Part shown: one piece after another, positions 7,195 to 15,624 of the stretch
How positions within the stretch are numbered: the first letter of the stretch is position 1
Layout of the letters: each line of letters begins with the position of its first letter
Program-made: the position numbers and the translations under genes
Notes under the pieces: generated by a model
Seen by the model: the letters and a program-made list of their open reading frames with translations, nothing else
Databases searched by the model: none
What the model was told of the DNA's origin: nothing
Assembly (NCBI RefSeq): GCF_026339955.1
Contig: NZ_JAPEPW010000001.1
Location: forward strand, 5,787,001 to 5,851,000
Direction of reading: 5' to 3'
DNA length: 64,000 nt
Source: Streptomyces sp. NBC_01549
Lineage (GTDB): Bacteria; Actinomycetota; Actinomycetes; Streptomycetales; Streptomycetaceae

Positions 7195-8963
7195 GCACGA
7201 CGAAGCCGACTCTCGTGATCGTCGGGGCCGGGCCGCGGGGGACCGGTCTCATCGAGCGCATCGCCGCCAACGCGCCCGAGCTGTACGCCGGTTCGGGCAC
7301 CGAAGGCCTCGACATCCATCTCGTCGACCCCCATCCGCCGGGCGCCGGACGCATCTGGCGCGCGGCGCAGTCGCCGCTGCTGTGGATGAACTCGCACGCC
7401 GAGGACGTCACCATGTTCACCGACGAGACGGTGGTCATGGACGGTCCGGTACGCCCCGGTCCCACGCTGCACGAATGGGCCGCCATCGACGGCAGCACCT
7501 TCGCCGACCGTCGGCTCCAGGGCGCCTATCTGCGCTGGGTGCACGAGCAAGCCGTGGCGGCCCTGCCGCCGGACGTCACCGTCCACCATCACCCGCACAG
7601 GGCCCTCAGGGTGAGCGGTCCACGCGAGGGGCGCCAGCAGGTGTGGCTGGAGGGCCGCGCGCGTCCCCTTCTCGCCGACCTCGTCGTCCTTGCCCTCGGC
7701 CACCTCGACGCCGAACTCGACCAGGAACGGCGCGAGTTGTCGGCGTACGCCCGCACCCACGGCCTGGTCCATCTGCCGCCGGACTTCACCGCCGACAGCG
7801 ACCTGTCCTCGCTCGCACCCGGCGAACCCGTCCTCGTGCGCGGCTTCGGTCTCGCCTTCGTCGACCTGATGGTGCTGCTCACGGAGGGGCGGGGCGGGCG
7901 GTACGACGGCGACACGTACGTTCCGTCGGGGCAGGAGCCGGTGCTGTATGTCGGGTCGCGGCGCGGAGTGCCGTACCACTCGAAGATCGGTTACGACTGG
8001 ACCGGTGAACGGCCGCCGCTGCCACGGTTCTTCGGGCCCGACGAGGTCGACGCGCTGCTCGCCCGGCCGGGAGGGTTCGACTTCCGGCGGGATGTGTGGC
8101 CGCTGATCGAGAAGGAGCTGGGGTTCGCGCACTACCACCGGCTGTTCACCGTCCACTCCAAGCGCACGGCCATCGCCTGGACCGACTTCGAGGAGAAGTA
8201 CGCGGCCGGGGAGGCGGTGGAGCGTGAGGCTCTCGTGGCGTCCGCCGTGCCCGACCCGGCCGACCGGCTCGACCTCGCGGCGCTCGACCGTCCGCTCGAC
8301 GGGGTGCGGTACGCGACGCACGAGGAGTTCCAGGAGGGGCTCCGGGCGTACGTCGAGGGGGATCTGAGTCGCCGTCATGATCCCGTACACAGCCCTGACC
8401 TGGCCGTCTTTCTCGGACTGCTCTCCGTCTACGGGCAGTTGATCCAGCTCGGTGACATCGGGCCCTGGTGGCACGGCTTCTTCAGTTACCTCGCCTCGGG
8501 GCCGCCCGGCCCCCGGCTGCGGCAGATGCTCGCGCTGTCCCGGGCCGGCGTCGTGCGGTTCGTGGGCGCGGACATGGCCGTGACCGCCGAGGACGGGGTG
8601 TTCCGGGCGTCGAGTGCGACCGTGCCGGGCGCGAGTGTCGAGGCGCGGGCGCTCGTCGAGGCGCGGCTGCCCGAGCCCACGGTTCGGCGTGCCCTCGACC
8701 CGCTGCTGCGTGCACTGCACGCCGACGGGGCCGTCGAGACCCCGGAGGGGCTGCTGCGGGTGGACCGCTCCGACGGGCGGATCCTCGACGGAGCCGGGCG
8801 GCCGCATCCCCGGCGGTTCGCGCTGGGGCCCTACACCGACGTTCGCACCCCCGGCGCCTTCACCCGGCCGCGCACCGGCGGGCCCGCCTTCCGGCAGAAC
8901 GACGCCACCGCGCGGGCCGCGCTGGTGTTCCTGCGCGACCTCGCGTGTCGGGCCGCCGCGTAA
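7191..8963 (+). CDS. FAD/NAD(P)-binding protein
   Basis: A 590-residue protein with an N-terminal Rossmann motif, IVGAGPRGTGLIERI at ~10-24, and a second glycine-rich dinucleotide region around LVRGFGLAFVDLMVLL at ~220. It belongs to the FAD-NAD(P)-binding family (PF13454-like) related to flavoprotein N-hydroxylases. The C-terminal half (~330-590) is helical and less conserved. Being translationally coupled to the permease and followed by the ATPase and two flavin monooxygenases suggests a redox role on the imported compound, for instance flavin-dependent oxygenation or a reductase function. The reaction is not known. Cofactor use is inferred from the motif only. Confidence 0.78.
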   Translation: MSTTKPTLVIVGAGPRGTGLIERIAANAPELYAGSGTEGLDIHLVDPHPPGAGRIWRAAQSPLLWMNSHAEDVTMFTDETVVMDGPVRPGPTLHEWAAIDGSTFADRRLQGAYLRWVHEQAVAALPPDVTVHHHPHRALRVSGPREGRQQVWLEGRARPLLADLVVLALGHLDAELDQERRELSAYARTHGLVHLPPDFTADSDLSSLAPGEPVLVRGFGLAFVDLMVLLTEGRGGRYDGDTYVPSGQEPVLYVGSRRGVPYHSKIGYDWTGERPPLPRFFGPDEVDALLARPGGFDFRRDVWPLIEKELGFAHYHRLFTVHSKRTAIAWTDFEEKYAAGEAVEREALVASAVPDPADRLDLAALDRPLDGVRYATHEEFQEGLRAYVEGDLSRRHDPVHSPDLAVFLGLLSVYGQLIQLGDIGPWWHGFFSYLASGPPGPRLRQMLALSRAGVVRFVGADMAVTAEDGVFRASSATVPGASVEARALVEARLPEPTVRRALDPLLRALHADGAVETPEGLLRVDRSDGRILDGAGRPHPRRFALGPYTDVRTPGAFTRPRTGGPAFRQNDATARAALVFLRDLACRAAA

Positions 8964-9006
8964 CTACCGACCGCCAACTCCACTGCCGGAACAAGGGATT
9001 CACACC

Positions 9007-9768
9007 ATGACCGTCATGGTCGACATCAGGTCCGTGCACAAGAGCTTCGGACCGCTGGAAGTGCTCAAGGGCATCGACCTAGAGGTGCGCATCGGCGAGG
9101 TCACCGTGATCCTCGGCCCGTCCGGCTCCGGCAAGTCCACGCTGCTGCGCACCATCAACCACCTGGAGAAGGTGGACCGGGGCCGGATCAGCGTCGACGG
9201 CTCGCTGGTCGGCTACCGGCGCTCCGGAGACAAGCTGTACGAGCTGCGCGAGCGCGAGGTGCTGAAGCAGCGCACCCGGATCGGGTTCGTCTTCCAGAAC
9301 TTCAACCTCTTCCCGCACCTCACCGTGCTGGACAACATCGTCGAGGCCCCGGTCTCCGCGCTGAAGCGCCCGCGCAAGGACGCCGTCGAGGGGGCGCGGG
9401 CGCTGCTCGACCGGGTGGGGCTCGCCGACAAGGCCGACTCCTACCCGAAGCGGCTCTCCGGCGGCCAGCAGCAACGCGTCGCCATCGCCCGCGCGCTCGC
9501 CCTGGAGCCGAAGCTGCTGCTCTTCGACGAGCCGACCTCGGCGCTCGACCCCGAGCTGGTCGGCGAAGTCCTCGACGTCATCAAGGACCTGGCCCACCAG
9601 GGCACCACGATGATCGTCGTCACGCACGAGATCGGGTTCGCCCGGGAGGTCGCCGACACCGTCGTCTTCATGGACGACGGGCGGATCGTCGAGCGGGGCG
9701 CCCCCGGTGACGTACTCGACCGGCCGCGGCACGAACGGACGCGGTCGTTCCTGTCCAAGGTTCTTTGA
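9007..9768 (+). CDS. amino-acid-type ABC transporter ATP-binding protein
   Basis: A 253-residue ATPase of the GlnQ/HisP/TcyN class. Walker A is GPSGSGKST at ~37-45, the Q-loop follows in FVFQNFNLFPH, the ABC signature is LSGGQQQR, Walker B is LLLFDEPTSALDP and the switch histidine is in VVTHE. It powers import by the permease encoded at 6337 using the lipoprotein at 4960. It starts 43 bases after the FAD protein stop and is read in the same direction as the LLM genes that follow, consistent with one operon. Confidence 0.92.
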   Translation: MTVMVDIRSVHKSFGPLEVLKGIDLEVRIGEVTVILGPSGSGKSTLLRTINHLEKVDRGRISVDGSLVGYRRSGDKLYELREREVLKQRTRIGFVFQNFNLFPHLTVLDNIVEAPVSALKRPRKDAVEGARALLDRVGLADKADSYPKRLSGGQQQRVAIARALALEPKLLLFDEPTSALDPELVGEVLDVIKDLAHQGTTMIVVTHEIGFAREVADTVVFMDDGRIVERGAPGDVLDRPRHERTRSFLSKVL

Positions 9769-9818
9769 CCCTCTCCAGGGCCTTTTGATCGACTTACCGG
9801 AGAAAGGTTTCACCCGAT

Positions 9819-10934
9819 ATGACCGCACCGCACGGCCGGGGGCTGTTGCACCTGGCCGCCGCCCTCGATCAACAGACGGCCTTCGACGCCGCCTCGTACG
9901 TCGGGCCGGCGCAGCTCGCGGAGCGTGGCGGGCTCGACTTCGTGACGCTCGGCGACACCTTCGCGCGCCCCGGGCCCGACGCGCTCGCCGTGCTCTCCCG
10001 TCTCGCGCCCGCCACCCGCCGGATCGGCCTGGTGCCCACCGTGACCACCACCCACACCGAGCCCTTCCACGTCCAGGCGGCGGTGGCGACCCTCGACTGG
10101 GTCAGCAGAGGCCGGGCCGGCTGGCAGCTCGACGTGTCGACGACCGAGGGCGAGGCCCGCCTCTTCGGGCGCCGGCATGCCGCACCCGCCGACGCGCTGT
10201 GGCGGGAGGCCCGCGAGATCGCCGAGGTGGCCGCCCGGCTCTGGGACAGCTGGGAGGACGACGCCGAGATACGCGACGAGGCCACCGGACGGTTCATCGA
10301 CCGGGAGAAGCTGCACCACGTCGACTTCCGGGGCGCCACCTTCTTCGTGAAGGGGCCCTCGATCGTGCCGCGGCCCCCGCAGGGCCATCCCGTGCGGGTC
10401 GTCGACGCCACCGAGGGGCCCGCCCGGCGGGTCGCCGCCCGGTACGCCGACGTGGCGCTCGTCCGGGTCGCGGGCCCCGCGCAGGCCCGCGCCGTACGGA
10501 CCGAACTGCGCGACGCGGCGGCGGAGTTCGGCCGCAACCCCGACTCCCTGCGGGTCCTCGGTTCGCTCGTCGTCGACCTCGGCGACGGGGAGCGCGCGGC
10601 CGAGCCGGGTCACGGCGGCGGCGGTCCCCGGCAGAGCGCGCAGGGGCCGCTGTACCGAGGTGGCCCGGTCGATCTGGCCGAGCTGATCACCGCCTGGCAC
10701 GCGTCCGAGGCCGTCGACGGCTTCCACCTCACCCCGGTCGAGCCGCGCCGTGACCTGGAGCGGCTCGTCAACGGAACGGTGGCAGTGCTCCAGCACCGCG
10801 GCCTGTTCCGCGCCTTCTATCCGGGCAGCACGCTCAGGGAGCACCTGGGGCTGGCCCGGCCCACCAACCAGTACGCCGTAACAGGGGCCGACGCGGGTGC
10901 CGTGCCGGGGGCCGTGACAGGGGGAGCGTCATGA
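9819..10934 (+). CDS. LLM-class flavin-dependent oxidoreductase (first of two)
   Basis: A 371-residue bacterial-luciferase-like TIM-barrel enzyme with a GGAGAAAGG ribosome site. Typical features are LAERGGLDFVTLGDT near the N-terminus, the LGLVP/TTHTEPFHVQAA strand region and SRGRAGWQLDVSTTEGEA where FMNH2 and substrate bind. A short low-complexity insert (~265-285, GHGGGGPRQSAQG) is unusual. LLM enzymes use reduced flavin from a partner reductase and O2 to oxidise carbon-sulfur, carbon-nitrogen or aldehyde groups. The last four bases overlap the start of the next LLM gene, so both are made together. Substrate unknown. Confidence 0.86.
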   Translation: MTAPHGRGLLHLAAALDQQTAFDAASYVGPAQLAERGGLDFVTLGDTFARPGPDALAVLSRLAPATRRIGLVPTVTTTHTEPFHVQAAVATLDWVSRGRAGWQLDVSTTEGEARLFGRRHAAPADALWREAREIAEVAARLWDSWEDDAEIRDEATGRFIDREKLHHVDFRGATFFVKGPSIVPRPPQGHPVRVVDATEGPARRVAARYADVALVRVAGPAQARAVRTELRDAAAEFGRNPDSLRVLGSLVVDLGDGERAAEPGHGGGGPRQSAQGPLYRGGPVDLAELITAWHASEAVDGFHLTPVEPRRDLERLVNGTVAVLQHRGLFRAFYPGSTLREHLGLARPTNQYAVTGADAGAVPGAVTGGAS

Positions 10935-12229
10935 CCGTACGCAAGCGCATGCATCTGGCGGCGCACTTCCCGGGCGTCAACAGCACCACCGTCTGGACCG
11001 ACCCGCGCTCGAGGTCCCAGATCGACTTCGCCTCCTTCGAACACCTCGCGCGCACCGCCGAACGAGGCCTGTTCGACTTCTTCTTCCTCGCCGAGGGGCT
11101 GCGGCTGCGCGAGCACAAGGGACGGATCCACGACCTGGACGTCGTGGGGCGGCCGGAGTCGATCACCGTCCTCAACGCGCTCGCCGCCGTCACCGAGCGG
11201 CTCGGGCTCGCCGCCACGGTCAACGCGACCTTCAACGAGCCGTACGAACTCGCCCGCAGACTGGCCACGCTGGATCACCTCAGCGGGGGCCGGGCCGCCT
11301 GGAACGTGGTCACCTCCTCCGACGCCTTCACCGGGGAGAACTTCCGCCGCGGCGGCTTCCTCGACCGCGCCGACCGGTATGCGCGCGCCGCCGAATTCGT
11401 CGCCACGGCCCGGGAGCTGTGGGACTCCTGGACGCCGGAAGGCGTGGCGCGCCCCTTCGCGCACCGGGGGCAGCACTTCGACATCGCGGGGGAGTTCGGG
11501 CTGCCGCGCTCACCGCAGGGGCAGCCCGTCGTCATCCAGGCCGGGGACTCGGACGAGGGCCGGGAGTTCGCCGCCTCCACGGCGGACGTGGTCTTCACCC
11601 GGCACGGGACCCTGGAAGCCGGCCGGGAGTTCTACGCCGATGTGAAGGGTCGGCTCGCGGCATACGGGCGGTCGCCCGAGGACCTGAAGATCATGCCGGG
11701 TGTCACCGTCGTGCTCGGTGACACCGCGGCCGACGCGGTGGAGCGGGCCGCCGAGATCCGTCGCCGGCAGGTCTCCCCGCAGAACGCGCTCCTCGCCCTG
11801 GAGCAGATCTGGGGCGTCGACCTCTCCTCGTACGACCCCGACGGGCCCCTGCCCGACATCGACCCGGAGCCGGAGCCGGCCCTCGCGCAGGGGCGGGTGC
11901 GCGTCTCCGACCCCCTCGCGGTGGCGGAGAAGTGGCGGGCCCTGTCGCGGGCGAAGGGGCTGTCCATCCGGCAGACCGTGATCGAGGCGTCCGGGCGGCA
12001 GTCCTTCATCGGCACGCCGGAGGTGGTCGCCGCCGAACTGGACGAGTTCGTGACGGGTGACGCCGCTGACGGCTTCATCCTCGTCCCCCATCTGACCCCG
12101 GGCGGGCTGGACGAGTTCGTGGACCGGGTGGTCCCGCTGCTCCAGGAGCGGGGCGCCTTCCGTACGGAATACACGGGCACGACGCTGCGCTCACACCTCG
12201 GGTTGCCGGAACCCGTATGGAAGGGTTGA
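10931..12229 (+). CDS. NtaA/SnaA/DszA-type FMN-dependent monooxygenase (second LLM enzyme)
   Basis: A 432-residue enzyme of the NtaA/SnaA/SoxA/DszA group, normal length. Diagnostic stretches are the N-terminal LAAHFPGVNSTTVW, FLAEGLRLREHKG, LATLDHLSGGRAAWNVVTS and the long helical insertion before SPQGQPVVIQAGDSDEGREFA. Relatives oxidise nitrilotriacetate, dibenzothiophene sulfone or S-modified cysteine derivatives (YtnJ in Bacillus). It is ATGA-coupled to the first LLM gene and followed four bases later by the DUF1684 gene. Together with the cystine-like importer this suggests scavenging of an organosulfur or N-substituted amino acid; that is inference from context. Confidence 0.88.
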   Translation: MTVRKRMHLAAHFPGVNSTTVWTDPRSRSQIDFASFEHLARTAERGLFDFFFLAEGLRLREHKGRIHDLDVVGRPESITVLNALAAVTERLGLAATVNATFNEPYELARRLATLDHLSGGRAAWNVVTSSDAFTGENFRRGGFLDRADRYARAAEFVATARELWDSWTPEGVARPFAHRGQHFDIAGEFGLPRSPQGQPVVIQAGDSDEGREFAASTADVVFTRHGTLEAGREFYADVKGRLAAYGRSPEDLKIMPGVTVVLGDTAADAVERAAEIRRRQVSPQNALLALEQIWGVDLSSYDPDGPLPDIDPEPEPALAQGRVRVSDPLAVAEKWRALSRAKGLSIRQTVIEASGRQSFIGTPEVVAAELDEFVTGDAADGFILVPHLTPGGLDEFVDRVVPLLQERGAFRTEYTGTTLRSHLGLPEPVWKG

Positions 12230-12233
12230 TCAC

Positions 12234-13100
12234 ATGACGAAAGACGCATCCGCCGACGTATCTGACGGCGTATCCGCAGACGTATCCGACGACGCATCCG
12301 CAGACGTATCCGCAGACGTGTTCGACGGCGCGTCCGAGGACTGGAAGCGGTGGCACGAGTACCGCGTCGAGACGGTGTCCGCCGCCTACGGTCCACTGGC
12401 GCTCACCGGCACGCACTGGCTGGAGGACTATCCGGACGGGCGACTTCCGGACATCCCCGGGCTGTGGACCGACCAGGAGGACGGGATCCTGCTGACGGCC
12501 GCCCCCGAGGACGGTCTCACCCTGGACGGGGAGCCCTTCACCGGCGAGGTCCGGCTCGACGCCGATCCCGGGTCGGCCGCCAAGGCCCGGGTGGGGCTCG
12601 GCGAGCGCCGTTTCGTCGTCCTGGTGCGCGAAGGGATCTGGGGCGTACGCGACTTCGACCCCGCTTCCGAAGCGCGCGCGGCCTTCAGGGGCGTCGAGGC
12701 GACGCCGTACGAGCCGCGCTGGTCGGTGCCGGGGCACTTCACGCCGTACGGCGAGAACCGCACCGTACACGTGGAGAACGCGGACGGAGCCGCCCGTGGT
12801 CTGGCGCTCGGCGGCATCCTCGCCTTCACCCTGGACGGCGAGGACCTCACGCTCCAGGTGTCGGTGGAGAGCGACGGCTCGCTGTGGGCCGTGTTCGCCG
12901 ACGCCACCAGCGGGGACAGCAGCTACCGTTTCCGGTTCCTGCGCCCCGCGGCGCCCGACGCCGAGGGGCGCACGACGGTGGACTTCAATCGGGCCGTGCT
13001 CCCGCCGTGCGCGTTCGCCGACCACTTCATCTGCCCCTTCCCGCCGCCCGGGAACAGCCTGGGCGTGGCCGTCGCGGCGGGGGAGCGCACGTTGCTCTGA
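12234..13100 (+). CDS. DUF1684 domain protein with repetitive acidic N-terminus
   Basis: A 288-residue protein. Residues ~37-288 form a DUF1684 domain, recognised from WKRWHEYRVETV, the LTGTHWLED motif and the C-terminal NRAVLPPCAFADHFICPFPPPGN block with a conserved Cys/His pattern. Function of the domain is unknown, but it is often found next to redox or amino-acid metabolism genes. Residues 4-35 are eight degenerate tetrapeptides of the DVSA type encoded by a 12-bp tandem repeat, which is not normal for the family and may be a replication-slippage extension. It starts four bases after the LLM stop, with AAGGG as ribosome site, and ends the cluster. Confidence 0.8.
   Translation: MTKDASADVSDGVSADVSDDASADVSADVFDGASEDWKRWHEYRVETVSAAYGPLALTGTHWLEDYPDGRLPDIPGLWTDQEDGILLTAAPEDGLTLDGEPFTGEVRLDADPGSAAKARVGLGERRFVVLVREGIWGVRDFDPASEARAAFRGVEATPYEPRWSVPGHFTPYGENRTVHVENADGAARGLALGGILAFTLDGEDLTLQVSVESDGSLWAVFADATSGDSSYRFRFLRPAAPDAEGRTTVDFNRAVLPPCAFADHFICPFPPPGNSLGVAVAAGERTLL
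12243..12338 (+). repeat. 12-bp tandem repeat, eight units, in frame
   Basis: Eight consecutive 12-base units close to GACGTATCCGCA run from codon 4 of the DUF1684 gene. They encode (D/G)(A/V)(S/F)(A/D/E) tetrapeptides. Copies differ at one to four positions. The unit is a multiple of three, so length changes would keep frame. Confidence 0.8.
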
Positions 13101-13403
13101 CGGTTCACTCCTTTGAGCCCTCCGCCCACTCCTCCGAGCCCTCCTGGCACTCCGAGTGCCCCGACGATCCATCCGCAATCCGCACACCTGAATCTGGGAA
13201 GATCAACTGCCGCTGGTGGAAGGCAAGTTGAACGCTGCACGGCCGAAAGGCGCCCTTGCGCCGGTCGGTCGCGCAGCCGAATACTCCCCCACAGCGCTTG
13301 TCAGGAGCACGGCTTGTCCGGAATCCGGTCGGACGGCTCCGGGCTGCGCCTCACGGGCCCCGACCCCACGCGGGCCCCCTACTTCCCTCGGGAGGAACGA
13401 CAA

Positions 13404-14303
13404 GTGAGGATCAAGCGCACCACCCCCCGCAGCGGTATAGCGAGACGGACCCGGCTGATCGCCGTGACCACCGGACTCCTGGCCGCCGCAGCGTTCTCCG
13501 TCCCCACCGCGAACGCATCCGACGTCCAGACGTTCAGCGCCACCCAGCTGAGCACGGTGAACAAGTCGGTACTCAAGTCCGATGTCGCGGGCACCGCCTG
13601 GGCGGTCGACGCCAAGACGAACCGCGTCGTCGTCACCGTCGACAGCACGGTCTCCAAGGCCGAGATCGCGAAGATCAAGAAGGACGCGGGCAGCGACTCC
13701 GCGGCCATCACGATCAAGCACACCCCGGGCAAGTTCAAGAAGCTGATCACCGGCGGCGACGCCATCTACGGCGGTTCCTACCGTTGCTCGCTCGGCTTCA
13801 ACGTGCACAGCGGGAGCACCTACTACTTCCTGACCGCGGGCCACTGCGGTGAGGTCGCCTCCACCTGGTACTCCAACTCCGGTCACACCACCACGCTGGG
13901 CACGAACGTCGGGTACAGCTTCCCGACCAACGACTTCGCACTGGTGCGCTACACCAACACCTCGATCGCCCACCCGAGCGCGGTCGGCAGCCAGACCATC
14001 AGCAGCGCGGCCACGCCCAGCGTGGGCACGACCGTCTACCGTCGTGGTTCGACCACCGGCACGCACAGCGGCCGGGTCACCGCGCTGAACGCCACGGTCA
14101 ACTACGGCAGCGGTGACGTGGTCTACCAGATGATCCAGACCACGGTCTGCGCCGAGGGCGGCGACAGCGGCGGTCCGCTCTACGCGGGTACCGTCGCCTA
14201 CGGTCTGACCTCCGGCGGCAGTGGTGACTGCACCTCCGGCGGTACGACCTTCTTCCAGCCGGTCACCGAGGCGCTGAGCTACTACGGCGTGAGCGTCGGC
14301 TGA
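13404..14303 (+). CDS. secreted streptogrisin-type serine protease (S1 family), 299 aa
   Basis: GTG 13404 behind a perfect GGAGG gives 299 residues, matching the streptogrisin A/B precursor length. A signal peptide (Arg-rich start, hydrophobic core, TANAS) is followed by a prodomain to ~115 that assists folding and is cut off autocatalytically, then the chymotrypsin-like domain starting near the ITGGDAIYGG region. The triad is present: His in TAGHC, Asp in NDFALVRY, Ser in GDSGGPLY, with disulfide cysteines beside them. It is an extracellular protein-degrading enzyme. The 303-bp upstream gap (13101-13403) has no gene and no repeat I could define. A terminator hairpin follows at 14351. Confidence 0.92.
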   Translation: MRIKRTTPRSGIARRTRLIAVTTGLLAAAAFSVPTANASDVQTFSATQLSTVNKSVLKSDVAGTAWAVDAKTNRVVVTVDSTVSKAEIAKIKKDAGSDSAAITIKHTPGKFKKLITGGDAIYGGSYRCSLGFNVHSGSTYYFLTAGHCGEVASTWYSNSGHTTTLGTNVGYSFPTNDFALVRYTNTSIAHPSAVGSQTISSAATPSVGTTVYRRGSTTGTHSGRVTALNATVNYGSGDVVYQMIQTTVCAEGGDSGGPLYAGTVAYGLTSGGSGDCTSGGTTFFQPVTEALSYYGVSVG

Positions 14304-14350
14304 CCGACGGTCCCCCGTAGCACGCACAACCGGACCTGCAGCCAGCAGCA

Positions 14351-14389
14351 GGCGAGCCCCCGTACGCAACTGTCGTGCGGGGGCTCGCC
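14351..14389 (+). terminator. hairpin terminator after the first streptogrisin
   Basis: GGCGAGCCCCCG (14351-14362) pairs perfectly with CGGGGGCTCGCC (14378-14389), a 12-bp stem with a 15-base loop, about 50 bases after the protease stop and followed by TTG-rich sequence. Confidence 0.8.
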
Positions 14390-14484
14390 CTTGCTCGGGT
14401 GACGGAGTTACCGTCGAAGTACACGCCGGGTACGCGCCTGTTGCGGTACTTGCCCGATGCGCCCACTTCGGACCCTGGGGGGCC

Positions 14485-15378
14485 GTGATGGTCGAGGAGC
14501 TGGTGGCGGCGGGAGTCTCCGTCGCATCCGTGGGGATCGTCTATGTGATGGCCGGGGCCCGTGTCGTCAAACAGTACGAACGGGGTGTGGTGTTGCGCCT
14601 CGGCCGACTGCGCTCGGATGTGCGCGGGCCGGGGTTCACCATGGTCGTGCCCTTCGTCGACAAGCTGCGTAAGGTCAACATGCAGATCGTGACGATGCCG
14701 GTGCCCGCGCAGGAGGGCATCACGCGCGACAACGTCACGGTGCGGGTCGACGCGGTCGTCTACTTCAAGGTGGTCGACGCGGCGGACGCGGTCATCCAGG
14801 TCGAGGACTACCAGTTCGCGGTCTCGCAGATGGCGCAGACCTCACTGCGCTCGATCATCGGCAAGAGCGACCTGGACGATCTGCTCTCCAACCGGGAGAA
14901 GCTCAACCAGGGCCTGGAGTTGATGATCGACAGTCCGGCCATGGGCTGGGGTGTGCAGATCGACCGGGTCGAGATCAAGGACGTGTCACTGCCGGAGACG
15001 ATGAAGCGGTCGATGGCCCGGCAGGCCGAGGCCGACCGTGAGCGGCGCGCGCGGGTCATCAACGCGGACGCCGAGCTCCAGGCGTCGAAGAAGCTGGCGG
15101 AGGCCGCCGGGGTGATGTCCGAACAGCCCGCCGCGCTCCAACTGCGCCTGCTGCAGACCGTGGTGGCGGTCGCCGCCGAGAAGAACTCCACCCTCGTACT
15201 GCCCTTCCCGGTGGAACTGCTGCGGTTCCTGGAACGGGCACAGCAGCCTGCCGCGCCGGCGCCCGAGCAGCAGGTGCGGGCATCGGAAGGCGTTGAGCAA
15301 TCGGTGCAGGAGCAACTGTCCTCCCTCGCGCCCTCGTTGGGATCGGACCCCGAAGGGTCGAAAACCAGACAGGACTAG
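14485..15378 (+). CDS. slipin / SPFH (band 7) membrane protein
   Basis: A 297-residue protein of the stomatin/slipin group. One N-terminal membrane-embedded helix (~4-22) is followed by the SPFH domain (~23-180), shown by VKQYERGVVLRLGRL, GPGFTMVVPFVDKL and the TRDNVTVRVDAVVYFKV strand. A charged coiled coil (~175-225, MARQAEADRERRARVINADAELQASKKL) is typical for oligomerisation. A Pro/Gln-rich tail ends the protein. Slipins form membrane microdomain scaffolds and often pair with NfeD, but no nfeD gene is adjacent. GTG 14485 and ATG 14488 are adjacent possible starts. It lies between the two protease genes, with no evidence of co-transcription. Confidence 0.87.
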   Translation: MMVEELVAAGVSVASVGIVYVMAGARVVKQYERGVVLRLGRLRSDVRGPGFTMVVPFVDKLRKVNMQIVTMPVPAQEGITRDNVTVRVDAVVYFKVVDAADAVIQVEDYQFAVSQMAQTSLRSIIGKSDLDDLLSNREKLNQGLELMIDSPAMGWGVQIDRVEIKDVSLPETMKRSMARQAEADRERRARVINADAELQASKKLAEAAGVMSEQPAALQLRLLQTVVAVAAEKNSTLVLPFPVELLRFLERAQQPAAPAPEQQVRASEGVEQSVQEQLSSLAPSLGSDPEGSKTRQD

Positions 15379-15624
15379 ACCTCACGGGCTGCGCATACGT
15401 CACTCGCGCTCGGTGTTTGCACTGCGAACGCACAGGGTGCGATCACACAGGGTCAAGGTGCCGGGGGCGTACGCCCGTTGCTGTACGCGCGTCCTGAAGT
15501 CGACCTTGTGAGCTCCCTGTGGGTCTCGGAATAGTGGGCGCCGGTACGCCTTTCGATTCCGTACACCTTCCGGCCCCGGAGGTCCCCACAACCTCCCGGG
15601 CCGCCCCCCACAGGAGGACGCGAA

